The translations under genes and the position numbers were made by a program. Below, piece by piece: positions 24,938 through 33,534 of a DNA stretch of 64,000 nucleotides (position 1 is the first letter of the stretch; each line of letters starts with the position of its first letter). The stretch comes from Methylotenera versatilis 79. GTDB lineage: Bacteria; Pseudomonadota; Gammaproteobacteria; Burkholderiales; Methylophilaceae. Below the pieces are notes generated by a model. It saw nothing but the letters and a program-made list of their open reading frames with translations. It made no database searches and was not told where the DNA came from. The DNA is taken from NCBI RefSeq assembly GCF_000384375.1, contig NZ_ARVX01000001.1, positions 1,550,001-1,614,000 of the forward strand. Direction: 5' to 3'.

Positions 24938-25911
24938 ACGCTATTCCCTACTTGTCCGCCTACACTGCCACCACCAAGAATCGCCATAACTGCCATGCGC
25001 ACGGCGATACCATAAGTCACTTGCGGCAATATAACGGATTGGTTGCCATCCGCCACGCAAGAATCAATCTCTACACCGCGGTTCATCGGGCCAGGATGCA
25101 TGACGATTGCATCAGGTTTAGCTAATTGCAGTTTTTCTTGTGTTAAGCCAAAGGTTTTAAAATACTCTTGTGCCGATGGCAGCATCGCGCCGTTCATGCG
25201 TTCGTTTTGCAGACGCAGCATCATAATGACGTCTACATCTTTTAAGCCAGCTTTCATGTCATGGAAAACTTGCACACCGAGTTTTTCGACATCAGTCGGT
25301 AATAAAGTTTTGGGTGCGATCACACGCACTTCTGGCACGCCTAGTGTTGTCAGCGCATGAATCTCGCTTCTGGCAACGCGCGAGTGCAGCACATCGCCCA
25401 CCAAAGCGACACGCAGGTTATGCATATCGGGTTTGTAGCGACGAATGGTGAAAACATCTAACAAGCCTTGCGTTGGATGCGCATGACGACCATCGCCCGC
25501 ATTAATCACACTAATATTATCTGGCACATGTTGCGCAATAAAATGCGCCGCGCCGCTTTGGCTGTGGCGCACCACAAACATATCGGCATGCATGGCGATG
25601 AGATTATCCACCGTATCTAAAATCGTCTCGCCTTTTGATTGGCTAGATGTGCCCACATTCAGATTAATCACATCGGCAGACAATCTTTTTGCGGCGATTT
25701 CAAATGTAGTACGTGTGCGCGTGCTGTTTTCAAAGAAGATATTGCACACGGTTTTCCCGCGCAATAAAGGCACTTTTTTAATGTCGCGCTCGGCTACGCC
25801 AACAAAAGTTTCAGCAGTATCCAATATTTGATTGAGTATGCGCTTCGGCAAGCCCTCGATGGTGAGCAGGTGTTTTAGATTGCCGTCAGAATCAAGTTGT
25901 GGATTAATCAT
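24934..25911 (-). CDS. pyrB: aspartate carbamoyltransferase catalytic subunit
   Basis: PyrB condenses carbamoyl phosphate and aspartate to carbamoyl aspartate, the committed step of pyrimidine synthesis. The 325-residue protein has the carbamoyl-phosphate motif [27 protein letters not shown] in the middle, and [14 protein letters not shown] near the C-terminus, all typical. No pyrI regulatory subunit lies nearby; instead it is translationally coupled to pyrC', indicating the class A type dodecamer with a DHOase-like partner. pyrR lies 67 bp upstream. Confidence 0.97.
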   Translation of the reverse strand: MINPQLDSDGNLKHLLTIEGLPKRILNQILDTAETFVGVAERDIKKVPLLRGKTVCNIFFENSTRTRTTFEIAAKRLSADVINLNVGTSSQSKGETILDTVDNLIAMHADMFVVRHSQSGAAHFIAQHVPDNISVINAGDGRHAHPTQGLLDVFTIRRYKPDMHNLRVALVGDVLHSRVARSEIHALTTLGVPEVRVIAPKTLLPTDVEKLGVQVFHDMKAGLKDVDVIMMLRLQNERMNGAMLPSAQEYFKTFGLTQEKLQLAKPDAIVMHPGPMNRGVEIDSCVADGNQSVILPQVTYGIAVRMAVMAILGGGSVGGQVGNSV

Positions 25912-25978
25912 TATTGGGCTTTATTTGGCATTAACTAAATTTTCTGTGTCAGGATTATCTAAATTTTTCTTACTGAAT

Positions 25979-26512
25979 TTATTTTAACAAGTCGTTTTCT
26001 GAAAAATTGTCTTCTAGGCTTAAATGCAACTTACCTTTGGTGTCTTGCGATAACTGTAAACTTTGCTTGGGATTGAGCAGAATTTCCGCCCCCACGATAT
26101 TCGGCAAAATAGGCAGCTCTGCGCCGCCGCGGTTAATTAAAACTGCCAAAGTGATGCTCGCTGGTCTGCCGTAATCGAATAATTCATTCATCGCGGCGCG
26201 CGTGGTGCGGCCTGTGTAGAAGATATCATCGATTAAGATAATGTGTTTGTCTTGCACATTAAAGGCGATATTAGAAGGTTTAGATTGCGCTTTTAATCCG
26301 CGCTGCGCATAGTCATCGCGATATAGCGCGGCATCTAGCGTTCCATAAGGAATATCTAATTTTAAAGTCGCTAAGATGCGCTGCATTAACCATACGCCAC
26401 CACTATGAATGCCTACAAAAGCGCACTGTCCAATAGATGGCGCTTGATTTAATTGCGTCTCAATTTTGGTGGTAATGTCGGTTAATAATGTTTCAGGATT
26501 CGGTAGTTGCAT
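25979..26512 (-). CDS. pyrR: PyrR: pyr operon regulator / uracil phosphoribosyltransferase-like
   Basis: A type I phosphoribosyltransferase of the PyrR family. The PRPP-binding motif VILIDDIFYTGRTTRAAMN is intact, in the form IILIDDIFYTGRT at about residue 92. In Gram-positives PyrR binds pyr mRNA; in proteobacteria its regulatory role is less sure and UPRTase activity is likely. Three in-frame ATGs exist (26575, 26536, 26512). I chose 26512 (MQLPNPETLL) because it matches the family N-terminus and clears the ruvX stop at 26526; the earlier ones would overlap ruvX. It lies directly between ruvX and pyrB, a conserved order. Confidence 0.88.
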   Translation of the reverse strand: MQLPNPETLLTDITTKIETQLNQAPSIGQCAFVGIHSGGVWLMQRILATLKLDIPYGTLDAALYRDDYAQRGLKAQSKPSNIAFNVQDKHIILIDDIFYTGRTTRAAMNELFDYGRPASITLAVLINRGGAELPILPNIVGAEILLNPKQSLQLSQDTKGKLHLSLEDNFSENDLLK

Positions 26513-26525
26513 AGCCGTTTTTTGT

Positions 26526-27038
26526 TCAAAGTCCATCAAAGTGCGATTGTAATATGGTTTGTGCTGCGACGGCATCGATCAAGCCTTTTTGCTTGAAGCC
26601 CTTTACGCCGGCTGCGTTTAAGTTTTGTGCGGCATCTGCCGAACTCAGGCGCTCATCAATCATCATCACAGGCAAATTAAAACGGCCTTCTAGCCGCTGC
26701 GCAAATTTTTTAGCCAAACTGGTTAACAAATGTTCGCCACCATCCATATGCGTTGGCAAGCCAACGATTAACAGGCTAGGGCGCCATTCTTCAATAATCG
26801 TGGCAATGGCGTTAAAACGCGCATCGTTGGTTTCAGATTCAATTGTCGTCAGCGGATGCGCTACTTTTAATAAAGTCTCACCTACGGCAACACCAATGCG
26901 TTTTTCACCGAAATCAAAGGCTAATACCGTGCCAGTGATTTCCGGATATTTGCGCTCTAAAATCGGCAAATGGCTTTGGCTTAAGCTGTTACTCGATCTA
27001 ATTTTTGGGCCGTTTTTAAGTAAGTCGCTTTGCATCAT
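26526..27038 (-). CDS. ruvX: RuvX/YqgF RNase H-fold protein, Holliday junction resolvase-like
   Basis: The 170-residue protein has the RNase H-like fold of the YqgF family. Its acidic motifs are seen in LAFDFGEKRIGVAVG near residue 40, LIVGLPTHMDGGE near 95 and MIDERLSSADA near 126. Members process 16S rRNA 5' ends and have been proposed as an alternative Holliday junction resolvase; both roles are attached to the family. The N-terminal 30 residues before the fold are longer than usual. Its ATG (27038, or 27035) follows the yqgE stop codon without a gap. Confidence 0.93.
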   Translation of the reverse strand: MMQSDLLKNGPKIRSSNSLSQSHLPILERKYPEITGTVLAFDFGEKRIGVAVGETLLKVAHPLTTIESETNDARFNAIATIIEEWRPSLLIVGLPTHMDGGEHLLTSLAKKFAQRLEGRFNLPVMMIDERLSSADAAQNLNAAGVKGFKQKGLIDAVAAQTILQSHFDGL

Positions 27039-27632
27039 TTAAGCATGCCCAGCAACATCGGATAAATTAGCCAAATTAAGCCCCATTAACTGCATGGCGA
27101 GGTCAAATTTTTCATGATTTGGCGCGTCGAAAATAAGTGCGTGAATATCGTGCAGATTGTTTGTATCCAAACTTAACCATGTATTGTTAAGTATTTCTTC
27201 TTCCAGTTGGCCAGGTGTCCAGCCCGCATAACCCAAAGCCACCAGCATTTTTTCTGGCGCATTGTTTTCCGCAGCAGCTTCTAAGATATCTTTTGATGTG
27301 GTGAGCGCAATCGTGTTGCCGACTAAAATGGTTGAGTTGTATTCGATAAGCGGCGTATGCAAAATAAAACCGCGGTCAATTTGCACTGGGCCGCCATAAT
27401 GCACGGTTTTTCCCAGTAAGGTGGATGAATTAGCGTCGAGTTTGATTTGTTCGAACAGGTCGGTAAGTGTAATGTCGGTTGCGCGATTAACTATCACGCC
27501 CATTGCACCATCTTGATTATGCGTACATATATAAGTGATGGTTTTAGAGAAATAAGGGTCTGACACGGCGGGCATCGCGATGAGAAACTGACCTGTGAGA
27601 TTGATATTTTCCAATGGTTTTAATTTTAACAC
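27039..27632 (-). CDS. yqgE: YqgE/AlgH family protein (UPF0301)
   Basis: A 197-residue cytoplasmic protein of the UPF0301 family. Hallmarks are LTGQFLIAMPAVSDPYFSKT at the N-terminus, GAMGVIVNRA, VHYGGPVQIDRGFILH and LGYAGWTPGQLEEEI. The function is unknown; the name AlgH reflects an effect on alginate in Pseudomonas. A GTG at 27632 gives the family-length N-terminus, with no clear ribosome site; there is no ATG before residue 19. It is the first gene of the yqgE-ruvX-pyrR-pyrB-pyrC' run, which is conserved in beta- and gammaproteobacteria. Confidence 0.92.
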   Translation of the reverse strand: MLKLKPLENINLTGQFLIAMPAVSDPYFSKTITYICTHNQDGAMGVIVNRATDITLTDLFEQIKLDANSSTLLGKTVHYGGPVQIDRGFILHTPLIEYNSTILVGNTIALTTSKDILEAAAENNAPEKMLVALGYAGWTPGQLEEEILNNTWLSLDTNNLHDIHALIFDAPNHEKFDLAMQLMGLNLANLSDVAGHA

Positions 27633-27731
27633 GAATTAGTTTAAATGAATCAATTGGTTAACCTGATAATTCATACAAAAAGTTAACACTATTTTTAGTC
27701 TAGTTTTTTTAAATATTTAAGCTCAAAAAAT

Positions 27732-28841
27732 TTAAGACTCTTGCTGCCCACATTCCAAATATCCTGTGATTTCCAAACCAAATCCATCCATGCTTGGCAT
27801 TTTACGTGGCGTTGCCATCAGGCGCATTTTACGCACATTTAAATCCAGCAGAATCTGTGAGCCGATACCATAAGTGCGTAACTCTTGATTGTAGCGCGTC
27901 GGTTCATCCGCGTGATTGATTCGCGCCACTAAATCGGCCGCGCTTTCTCGATGTTGCAATAACACAATCACACCACATTCTGATTGAGAAACCGCTTCCA
28001 TCGCTTGCAGCATATTCCAACTATGTGTACAGCTGCTGCTATCTAACAAATCAAAAACTGACAGCGGCTCATGCACACGTACTAAGGTTTCTTTTTCGGC
28101 AGAAGGTTCGCCTTTTACTAAAGCCAAATGGGTTTCGTTGGCAATCTTGTCAGAATAAGCAATCAAGCGCATCTCGCCGTAAGGCGTATTAACAGTACGT
28201 TCTGCTGCGCGCTCAATCAGTTTTTCATTCTCACTTCTGTAATGAATTAAATCAGCAATAGTGCCGATTTTGATGCCATGTTCCCGCGCAATTTCCACTA
28301 AATCCGGTAAACGCGCCATTTCGCCGTCGTCTTTTAAAATCTCACAGATAACCGATGCAGGTTCTACACCAGCCAGCGCCGCTAAATCGCAACCAGCTTC
28401 TGTGTGGCCTGCACGCACCAGCACGCCGCCATCTAAAGCTGTTAATGGAAAAATATGGCCTGGGCTAATGATGCTCTTAGGATTAGCGTCTTTGGCAACT
28501 GCGGCTTCAATGGTAGTAGCACGGTCTTTGGCGGAAATGCCTGTGGTCACGCCAGTGGCGGCTTCGATTGAAACCGTGAAATTCGTGCCTAAACGCGTGC
28601 CATTTTTTTGCACCATTGGCGGCAGATTCAATTGTTTGCAACGCGCCTCTGTTAAAGTTAAACAGATCAGTCCGCGACCATGTTTCGCCATAAAGTTAAT
28701 ATGCGCCGCAGTTGCAAATTCTGCTGCGATAACAAAGTCGCCTTCATTTTCACGATTCTCATCGTCAACTAAAATAACGATTTTTCCGGCTTTAATGTCG
28801 GCAATGATTTCAGTGATAGGGCTAATAGATTCAAGTGGCAT
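27732..28841 (-). CDS. ribBA: 3,4-dihydroxy-2-butanone 4-phosphate synthase with degenerate GTP cyclohydrolase II domain (RibBX)
   Basis: Residues 1-200 are a complete RibB domain making the four-carbon unit of riboflavin from ribulose 5-phosphate: VDDENRENEGDFVIAA, HGRGLICLTL, GHTEAGCDLAALAG and ICEILKDDGEMAR are all present. Residues about 214-369 align with GTP cyclohydrolase II, but the zinc site CLTGD...RCDCG is replaced by VRVHEPLSVFDLLDSSSCTH, and the following catalytic text is also eroded. The second domain is thus unlikely to act on GTP. Hybrid RibB-X proteins like this are known in Shewanella and other proteobacteria. It starts in the ribE stop codon (TAATG). A working RibA should be encoded elsewhere. 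Confidence 0.93.
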   Translation of the reverse strand: MPLESISPITEIIADIKAGKIVILVDDENRENEGDFVIAAEFATAAHINFMAKHGRGLICLTLTEARCKQLNLPPMVQKNGTRLGTNFTVSIEAATGVTTGISAKDRATTIEAAVAKDANPKSIISPGHIFPLTALDGGVLVRAGHTEAGCDLAALAGVEPASVICEILKDDGEMARLPDLVEIAREHGIKIGTIADLIHYRSENEKLIERAAERTVNTPYGEMRLIAYSDKIANETHLALVKGEPSAEKETLVRVHEPLSVFDLLDSSSCTHSWNMLQAMEAVSQSECGVIVLLQHRESAADLVARINHADEPTRYNQELRTYGIGSQILLDLNVRKMRLMATPRKMPSMDGFGLEITGYLECGQQES

Positions 28842-29467
28842 TATTTGGACTTTTCATTATTCTTTTGTTCATCATTTTCTTGCGCCCATTCTGTCATACG
28901 TTCAACATAACGCGCAATTTGGTCAATTTCTAAATTCACACGACTACCTGCTTTAAGTAGGTGAAAGGTCGTATTTTGTAAAGTATGCGGAATAATATTC
29001 ATGCTGAAGGTATCTTTTTCAATACTATTCACCGTTAAGCTCACGCCATTGACGCAGATTGAGCCTTTTTTTGCGATGTATTTCGATAACGCATGCGGCG
29101 CTTCAATGGTTAACGTCCAACTTTCGCCTAAATCGGTAAATGCTATCACCGTGCCCACGCCATCCACATGACCGCTGACCAAATGTCCGCCTAAATGGTC
29201 ATTTAAGCGCAAAGCCTTTTCTAAATTGACGGCTTGCGGCTGATTAAGGCCGACAGTGACATTCAGTGTTTCTGTGGAAACGTGTGCATGAAAATGCGTT
29301 TGAGATTGTTGCGTTGCAGTTAAGCACACACCATTTACGGCAATGCTGTCACCCACAATCACATCTTCTAAACCTAAATTTTCAGCATGAATGACTAATT
29401 GAATGTCATTGCCCACTTGAGTTGTCGATTCAATATGCCCGACCGCTTGAATAATTCCTGTAAACAT
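28841..29467 (-). CDS. ribE: riboflavin synthase, alpha subunit
   Basis: The enzyme dismutates two lumazine molecules to riboflavin and the pyrimidine precursor. The 208-residue protein has two lumazine-binding repeats: the first starts MFTGIIQAVG and has GVCLTA, the second has KGSICVNGVSLTVN. The C-terminal trimerisation tail is charged (EWAQENDEQKNNEKSK). No FMN riboswitch is visible in the 190 bp upstream. Its stop overlaps the ribBX start by one base, so the two form a coupled unit. Confidence 0.96.
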   Translation of the reverse strand: MFTGIIQAVGHIESTTQVGNDIQLVIHAENLGLEDVIVGDSIAVNGVCLTATQQSQTHFHAHVSTETLNVTVGLNQPQAVNLEKALRLNDHLGGHLVSGHVDGVGTVIAFTDLGESWTLTIEAPHALSKYIAKKGSICVNGVSLTVNSIEKDTFSMNIIPHTLQNTTFHLLKAGSRVNLEIDQIARYVERMTEWAQENDEQKNNEKSK

Positions 29468-29559
29468 CGCACTATTTTAACAGTTCAGTTTAATCAGCGG
29501 GTGGCTTGAATTATTAATTTCTGGAATTTTTATCTTTAGCCCACTATTGAATGTGACAG

Positions 29560-29579
29560 AAACCAGAAAATGCTGGTTT
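29560..29579. repeat. perfect 7-bp dyad AAACCAG/CTGGTTT
   Basis: AAACCAG and CTGGTTT flank AAAATG, 20 bp upstream of the sigma-54-type promoter at 29600. It could be an activator operator or a terminator apex. It lacks a T tract, which argues against termination. Confidence 0.4.
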
Positions 29580-29599
29580 ATTTAATTGATTTAAATATA

Positions 29600-29615
29600 T
29601 GGTACGCATTTTGCA
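29600..29615 (+). promoter_or_regulatory. sigma-54 (RpoN) type promoter
   Basis: TGGTACGCATTTTGCA matches TGGYACR-N4-TTGCW, with GG and GC separated by exactly ten bases. The start would be near 29626, about 30 bp before the ATG at 29658. An enhancer-binding regulator is expected to be required. Confidence 0.65.
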
Positions 29616-29657
29616 AAGTGTAAATGAAGAAACTTCACCATTAGTTAGGTTTGCAAA

Positions 29658-31346
29658 ATGTTGTCAGTAATGATGCACAAAATTCAATCGATTTTCCAAC
29701 CGCAAGATATGCAGAAAACGCTCGGCTGGTTACATACTTTGCCCGAAATGGCAGCGTTAGATGTGCTGATTGAAACTAGGCAGCAATTATCTAAAATCCA
29801 ATTCGAAACGATTTATGAGGCCAAAAACCAAATCGAATTAGTGCTGAAAATTGATAGAAATACTTATCGTCAAGCGAAGAAGGAAACGCATAAGTACTTG
29901 ACTATATTGAAAATAAATAAAAAATTAGAATTTAGTATTTATAACGCAGCTTATTTGTATTACCGTCAATTATATGTTTCATACACGCAATTTTTGGCGT
30001 GCTATCAAAGCCAAGCTAAAGTTGTTCTGGCGGAAGATAAAATTAATTTGATTTTATGCCGTTTATTGAATGCGGCTTTTTCGATGGCGAAATGGCGCTA
30101 TTTTGACGATCAACCTGCGCCGGCAGGCATGTGGACAACTGTCCATAATGTCATCAGACTTGCTGAAAATTTGGCGATTATGAACAAGAATTTGTTCATG
30201 TATAACTTCCACAGAAAAGAAACTAGCATTGCAACGATTTTAAAGCTGGGTTTTATGATGGATACCTTACATAAAGGTAATTACAGTCGATTACAAATTC
30301 AACTAACGGAACAAGTATTGAAGATTTGGGCGACTAACCCATTGATCTTGAATAAATATCGTCAAGATAAAATGCAGTTTTTTATTCAGTTAGAAGGCGA
30401 CAAAGGCCCAGAAAGAATACGCTCAGTTGAAAAGTACGCGGAGTACCGTTTTTGGAAAACTACGCGCGTTGTGGATCAAATTGAAGCTTATTTGTGTGCG
30501 GTAGCTACACAAAAACCGTTAACAGCATTTGGTTTAGATAAAGTGGCGCCACCATCAGTGGTGCTTAAATTATTTAAAAAATTACGTGCAGAATGGTGCG
30601 TAGAGGGTTTTGAGCGCCAGCGCAGAAAAGAATCTCGGCATAAAAATAGCAAATTATTGAATGTTAGCCATGGCTTAGACAATATTTGCGAGCGATTAAA
30701 AGCGATTAATGCGAGCGCTGTGGTTGAGAGAAAAGAAGAGAGTATTCCGCTAGACTTTAGATTAGCGCAACAGCGTAAAAATAATATTGCACCCATTGTG
30801 AACATTAAGATGCATCAGCGCTATTTTGGTAACGAAAATTGGTGGATGGTGGATGAGAGCGCTGCTGGTTTTGCGGTGGATTTGGGCAAAGAGTATAGTG
30901 CTTGGATTGAGCCTGGTGTGCTAGTGGGCTACACAACGGTAGATGACAAAAATACATTGATGATTGCTGAGATAAGAAGTGTGCGTAAACTAGTCAGTGG
31001 CGTATTTAGAGCTGGATTAGAGGTTTTAGGTGCGCACTCTGCATTAACTAAAGTTGCGCGCATTGATAAAAATAATGAAACTGAAGCAGAAAGTGGTTAT
31101 TTTTTAATTGATAGTAGCGACAATCGTTCAGTGAATTTTAGCCAGCTTAATATATTTTCTGGTGTGTTTATTACACAAGAAGATGGGCTGGAGAATAACG
31201 AAAAAGCTTCATTAATCTTGCCAAGAAACGAATATAAAAGCGGTAGCCAATATATGGTTCATATCAATGGCAAAGATAAAATAGTGCAGGCTGGCGCACT
31301 TGAGCGCAAACAGCGCGATTGGGTCAGTGTGGCGATTAGTATATAA
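29658..31346 (+). CDS. large protein with C-terminal PilZ-like domain, function unknown
   Basis: I do not recognise the family by name. The 562-residue protein has no signal peptide. Residues 1-330 look entirely alpha-helical with several basic segments; residues about 375-560 are beta-rich, with WWMVDESAAGFAVDL followed by VGYTTVDDKNTLMIAEIRSVRK and FRAGLEVLG. That pattern (DES-x-x-G, then a strand with an R/K-containing turn) is like the degenerate PilZ-type barrels of betaproteobacteria, though the RxxxR c-di-GMP motif is not clear. A sigma-54 promoter precedes it, a rarity in this window, pointing to regulation by an enhancer-binding protein. Motility, surface polysaccharide or nitrogen response are possible roles, none shown. 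Confidence 0.7.
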   Translation: MLSVMMHKIQSIFQPQDMQKTLGWLHTLPEMAALDVLIETRQQLSKIQFETIYEAKNQIELVLKIDRNTYRQAKKETHKYLTILKINKKLEFSIYNAAYLYYRQLYVSYTQFLACYQSQAKVVLAEDKINLILCRLLNAAFSMAKWRYFDDQPAPAGMWTTVHNVIRLAENLAIMNKNLFMYNFHRKETSIATILKLGFMMDTLHKGNYSRLQIQLTEQVLKIWATNPLILNKYRQDKMQFFIQLEGDKGPERIRSVEKYAEYRFWKTTRVVDQIEAYLCAVATQKPLTAFGLDKVAPPSVVLKLFKKLRAEWCVEGFERQRRKESRHKNSKLLNVSHGLDNICERLKAINASAVVERKEESIPLDFRLAQQRKNNIAPIVNIKMHQRYFGNENWWMVDESAAGFAVDLGKEYSAWIEPGVLVGYTTVDDKNTLMIAEIRSVRKLVSGVFRAGLEVLGAHSALTKVARIDKNNETEAESGYFLIDSSDNRSVNFSQLNIFSGVFITQEDGLENNEKASLILPRNEYKSGSQYMVHINGKDKIVQAGALERKQRDWVSVAISI

Positions 31347-31520
31347 AGCCTTAAGTTTTATATACTAATTTAAAGTACTTAACCTTATTTTTTAGCCAAA
31401 TATCTAGATTTTTTAACTAAATATCCAGCTTGATCTTAAGCTGAATATTATAAAGTCTGCTATTAAAATAGCCCGCTAAAAACTGGAATCTTAATCGCAT
31501 TAACTGCTAAGATTCTGCCT

Positions 31521-32816
31521 ATGTCACCAATCTCAAAAATAACCTCAACAATCGAATCGAAATTGCCATTTGAACTGTTTGTCGGCTTGCGCTACACAAA
31601 AGCCAAACGCAAAAATCATTTTATTTCGTTTATTTCACTCACCAGCATGGTCGGCATCGCACTCGGGGTTGCGGCGTTAATCGTTGTACTTTCCGTGATG
31701 AACGGTTTTCAGGCAGAGTTGCGTAACCGCATTTTAGGCGTCGCTTCGCATTTGGAAATTACTGGCGCGAATAATCAGTTAAGTGATTGGCCTACGCTGG
31801 CAGAGGAAGTGAAAGCTAACCCAAAAGTGAAAGCCAGCGCACCTTATGTAATGGCGCAAGGTATGCTGAGTTATGGCCAAGGCGTACAAGGCGCAATCGT
31901 ACGCGGCGTGTTGCCTAAGCTAGAAGATAAAGTGGCCGATTTAGGCCGTCATATGAAAGCGGGCAGTTTGGACGATTTGCGTGCTGGCGAATTTAATATT
32001 GTGTTAGGAGCTGATTTAGCGCATTTATTAGGCGTAGGTGTTGGCGAAAAGGTTGTGTTAATGGCGCCGCAAGGTCAATTTACGCCAACTGGCGTTGTGC
32101 CACGCATTAAACAATTTAGAGTGGTGGGTTTATTCCAAATTGGCATGTATGAGTATGATGCAGGTTTAGCCTTAATTCATATTGATGATGCGTCAAAATT
32201 GTATCGCATGGGTAATAACGTTTCGGGCTTACGTTTGAAATTGGATGACTTATTCGACGCGCCTGCAATGTCTTTGCAATTATCGCAAGACTTAAGTAAA
32301 GAGGGCACAAGCAGCTATTTTGTGACCGATTGGACACAACAGCATGCTAATTTCTTTAAAGCCGTGCAGTTAGAAAAACGTGTGATGTTTATTATTTTGA
32401 CCTTAATCGTGGCAGTTGCTGCATTTAATATCGTGTCTACTTTGGTGATGGCGGTGACTGATAAGCGCGCAGATATTGCCATTATGCGTACTTTTGGCGC
32501 CAGCCCAGGTAGCATTATGCGAATTTTTATTGTGCAAGGCGCATTAATCGGCATGATTGGCACCGTATTAGGTGCGGTGCTTGGCGTGTTGATTGCGCTG
32601 AATATCGGTACTATCGTGCCGTTTATAGAAAGCGTTTTCCATGTGCAGTTTTTGGCAAAAGATGTATATTACATCAGTGATTTGCCATCCAAAGTGGAAT
32701 GGCCAGATGTGTTCACCATTATTGTGATGTCTTTTGTGTTAAGTCTTTTAGCGACACTTTATCCCAGCTATAAAGCCTCTAAAATCAATCCTGCTGAGGC
32801 ATTAAGATATGAATAA
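31521..32816 (+). CDS. lolC: lipoprotein-releasing ABC transporter permease LolC/E
   Basis: The LolCDE complex extracts lipoproteins from the inner membrane and hands them to LolA. The 431-residue permease has an N-terminal membrane helix near residues 36-62 ([24 protein letters not shown] split by a Gly-rich turn), the family motif [18 protein letters not shown], a large periplasmic domain to about 280, and three C-terminal membrane helices. Only one LolC/E-type gene is present, so the complex here is probably a homodimeric LolF-like permease, as in many non-enteric bacteria, unless a second gene exists elsewhere. lolD overlaps by eight bases. Confidence 0.93.
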   Translation: MSPISKITSTIESKLPFELFVGLRYTKAKRKNHFISFISLTSMVGIALGVAALIVVLSVMNGFQAELRNRILGVASHLEITGANNQLSDWPTLAEEVKANPKVKASAPYVMAQGMLSYGQGVQGAIVRGVLPKLEDKVADLGRHMKAGSLDDLRAGEFNIVLGADLAHLLGVGVGEKVVLMAPQGQFTPTGVVPRIKQFRVVGLFQIGMYEYDAGLALIHIDDASKLYRMGNNVSGLRLKLDDLFDAPAMSLQLSQDLSKEGTSSYFVTDWTQQHANFFKAVQLEKRVMFIILTLIVAVAAFNIVSTLVMAVTDKRADIAIMRTFGASPGSIMRIFIVQGALIGMIGTVLGAVLGVLIALNIGTIVPFIESVFHVQFLAKDVYYISDLPSKVEWPDVFTIIVMSFVLSLLATLYPSYKASKINPAEALRYE

Positions 32817-33501
32817 TCAACTTAACAAAGACGCCATTATTCAATGTGATGCGCTAAAGAAAACTTATACAGGTTTGGATGTCGCGGTTTTAAATGGCAT
32901 CGATTTAAGCGTAAACGCAGGTGAGCAAATCGCCATTGTCGGTACATCTGGTTCGGGTAAAAGTACCTTGTTGCATTTGCTCGGTGGTTTAGATGCGCCA
33001 ACCAGCGGCACGGTGAGTTTGTCTGGCAAAAATTTAAGTGGATTATCAGAAACGCAAAAAGGCCAATTGCGTAACCAAAGCTTGGGTTTTGTGTATCAGT
33101 TTCATCATCTATTGCCAGAATTTACTGCAATCGAAAATGTCGCCATGCCATTGTTGATTCGCCGCATTTCGCGTGCCAAAGCATTAGAAGCGGCAAAAGA
33201 AATTCTCACTCAAGTGGGTTTAACGCATCGTTTAGAGCATATGCCAGGCGAACTTTCTGGCGGCGAAAGACAGCGCGCAGCGCTTGCACGCGCGTTGGTG
33301 ACAAAACCCGCTTGCATATTGGCGGATGAACCGACTGGCAACTTGGACAGAGTGACGGCTAATTTGGTCTTCGATTTGTTACTGGAAATCAATAAAGCGC
33401 AAAACACCAGTTTAGTCGTTGTGACGCATGATTTAAGTTTAGCCGCCAAAATGCAACGCCAATATCGCTTGGTGGATGGTAAGCTACAAACGCTGGATTA
33501 A
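32809..33501 (+). CDS. lolD: lipoprotein-releasing ABC transporter ATPase LolD
   Basis: A 230-residue ATP-binding subunit that powers lipoprotein release. Walker A is [18 protein letters not shown], signature [16 protein letters not shown], Walker [12 protein letters not shown], and the switch His is in [10 protein letters not shown]. The text between Walker A and signature ([23 protein letters not shown]) is the MacB/LolD subgroup form. The gene starts inside the end of lolC (eight-base overlap) and is translationally coupled to it. comEC follows 34 bp later. Confidence 0.96.
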   Translation: MNNQLNKDAIIQCDALKKTYTGLDVAVLNGIDLSVNAGEQIAIVGTSGSGKSTLLHLLGGLDAPTSGTVSLSGKNLSGLSETQKGQLRNQSLGFVYQFHHLLPEFTAIENVAMPLLIRRISRAKALEAAKEILTQVGLTHRLEHMPGELSGGERQRAALARALVTKPACILADEPTGNLDRVTANLVFDLLLEINKAQNTSLVVVTHDLSLAAKMQRQYRLVDGKLQTLD

Positions 33502-33534
33502 TAAACGTTTGATTAATATAAGTGGTTAATTAAC

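Noticed and set aside
26536-26575. Earlier in-frame ATG codons for pyrR
   Set aside because: They would overlap ruvX and add residues that do not resemble the family; the ATG at 26512 fits better.
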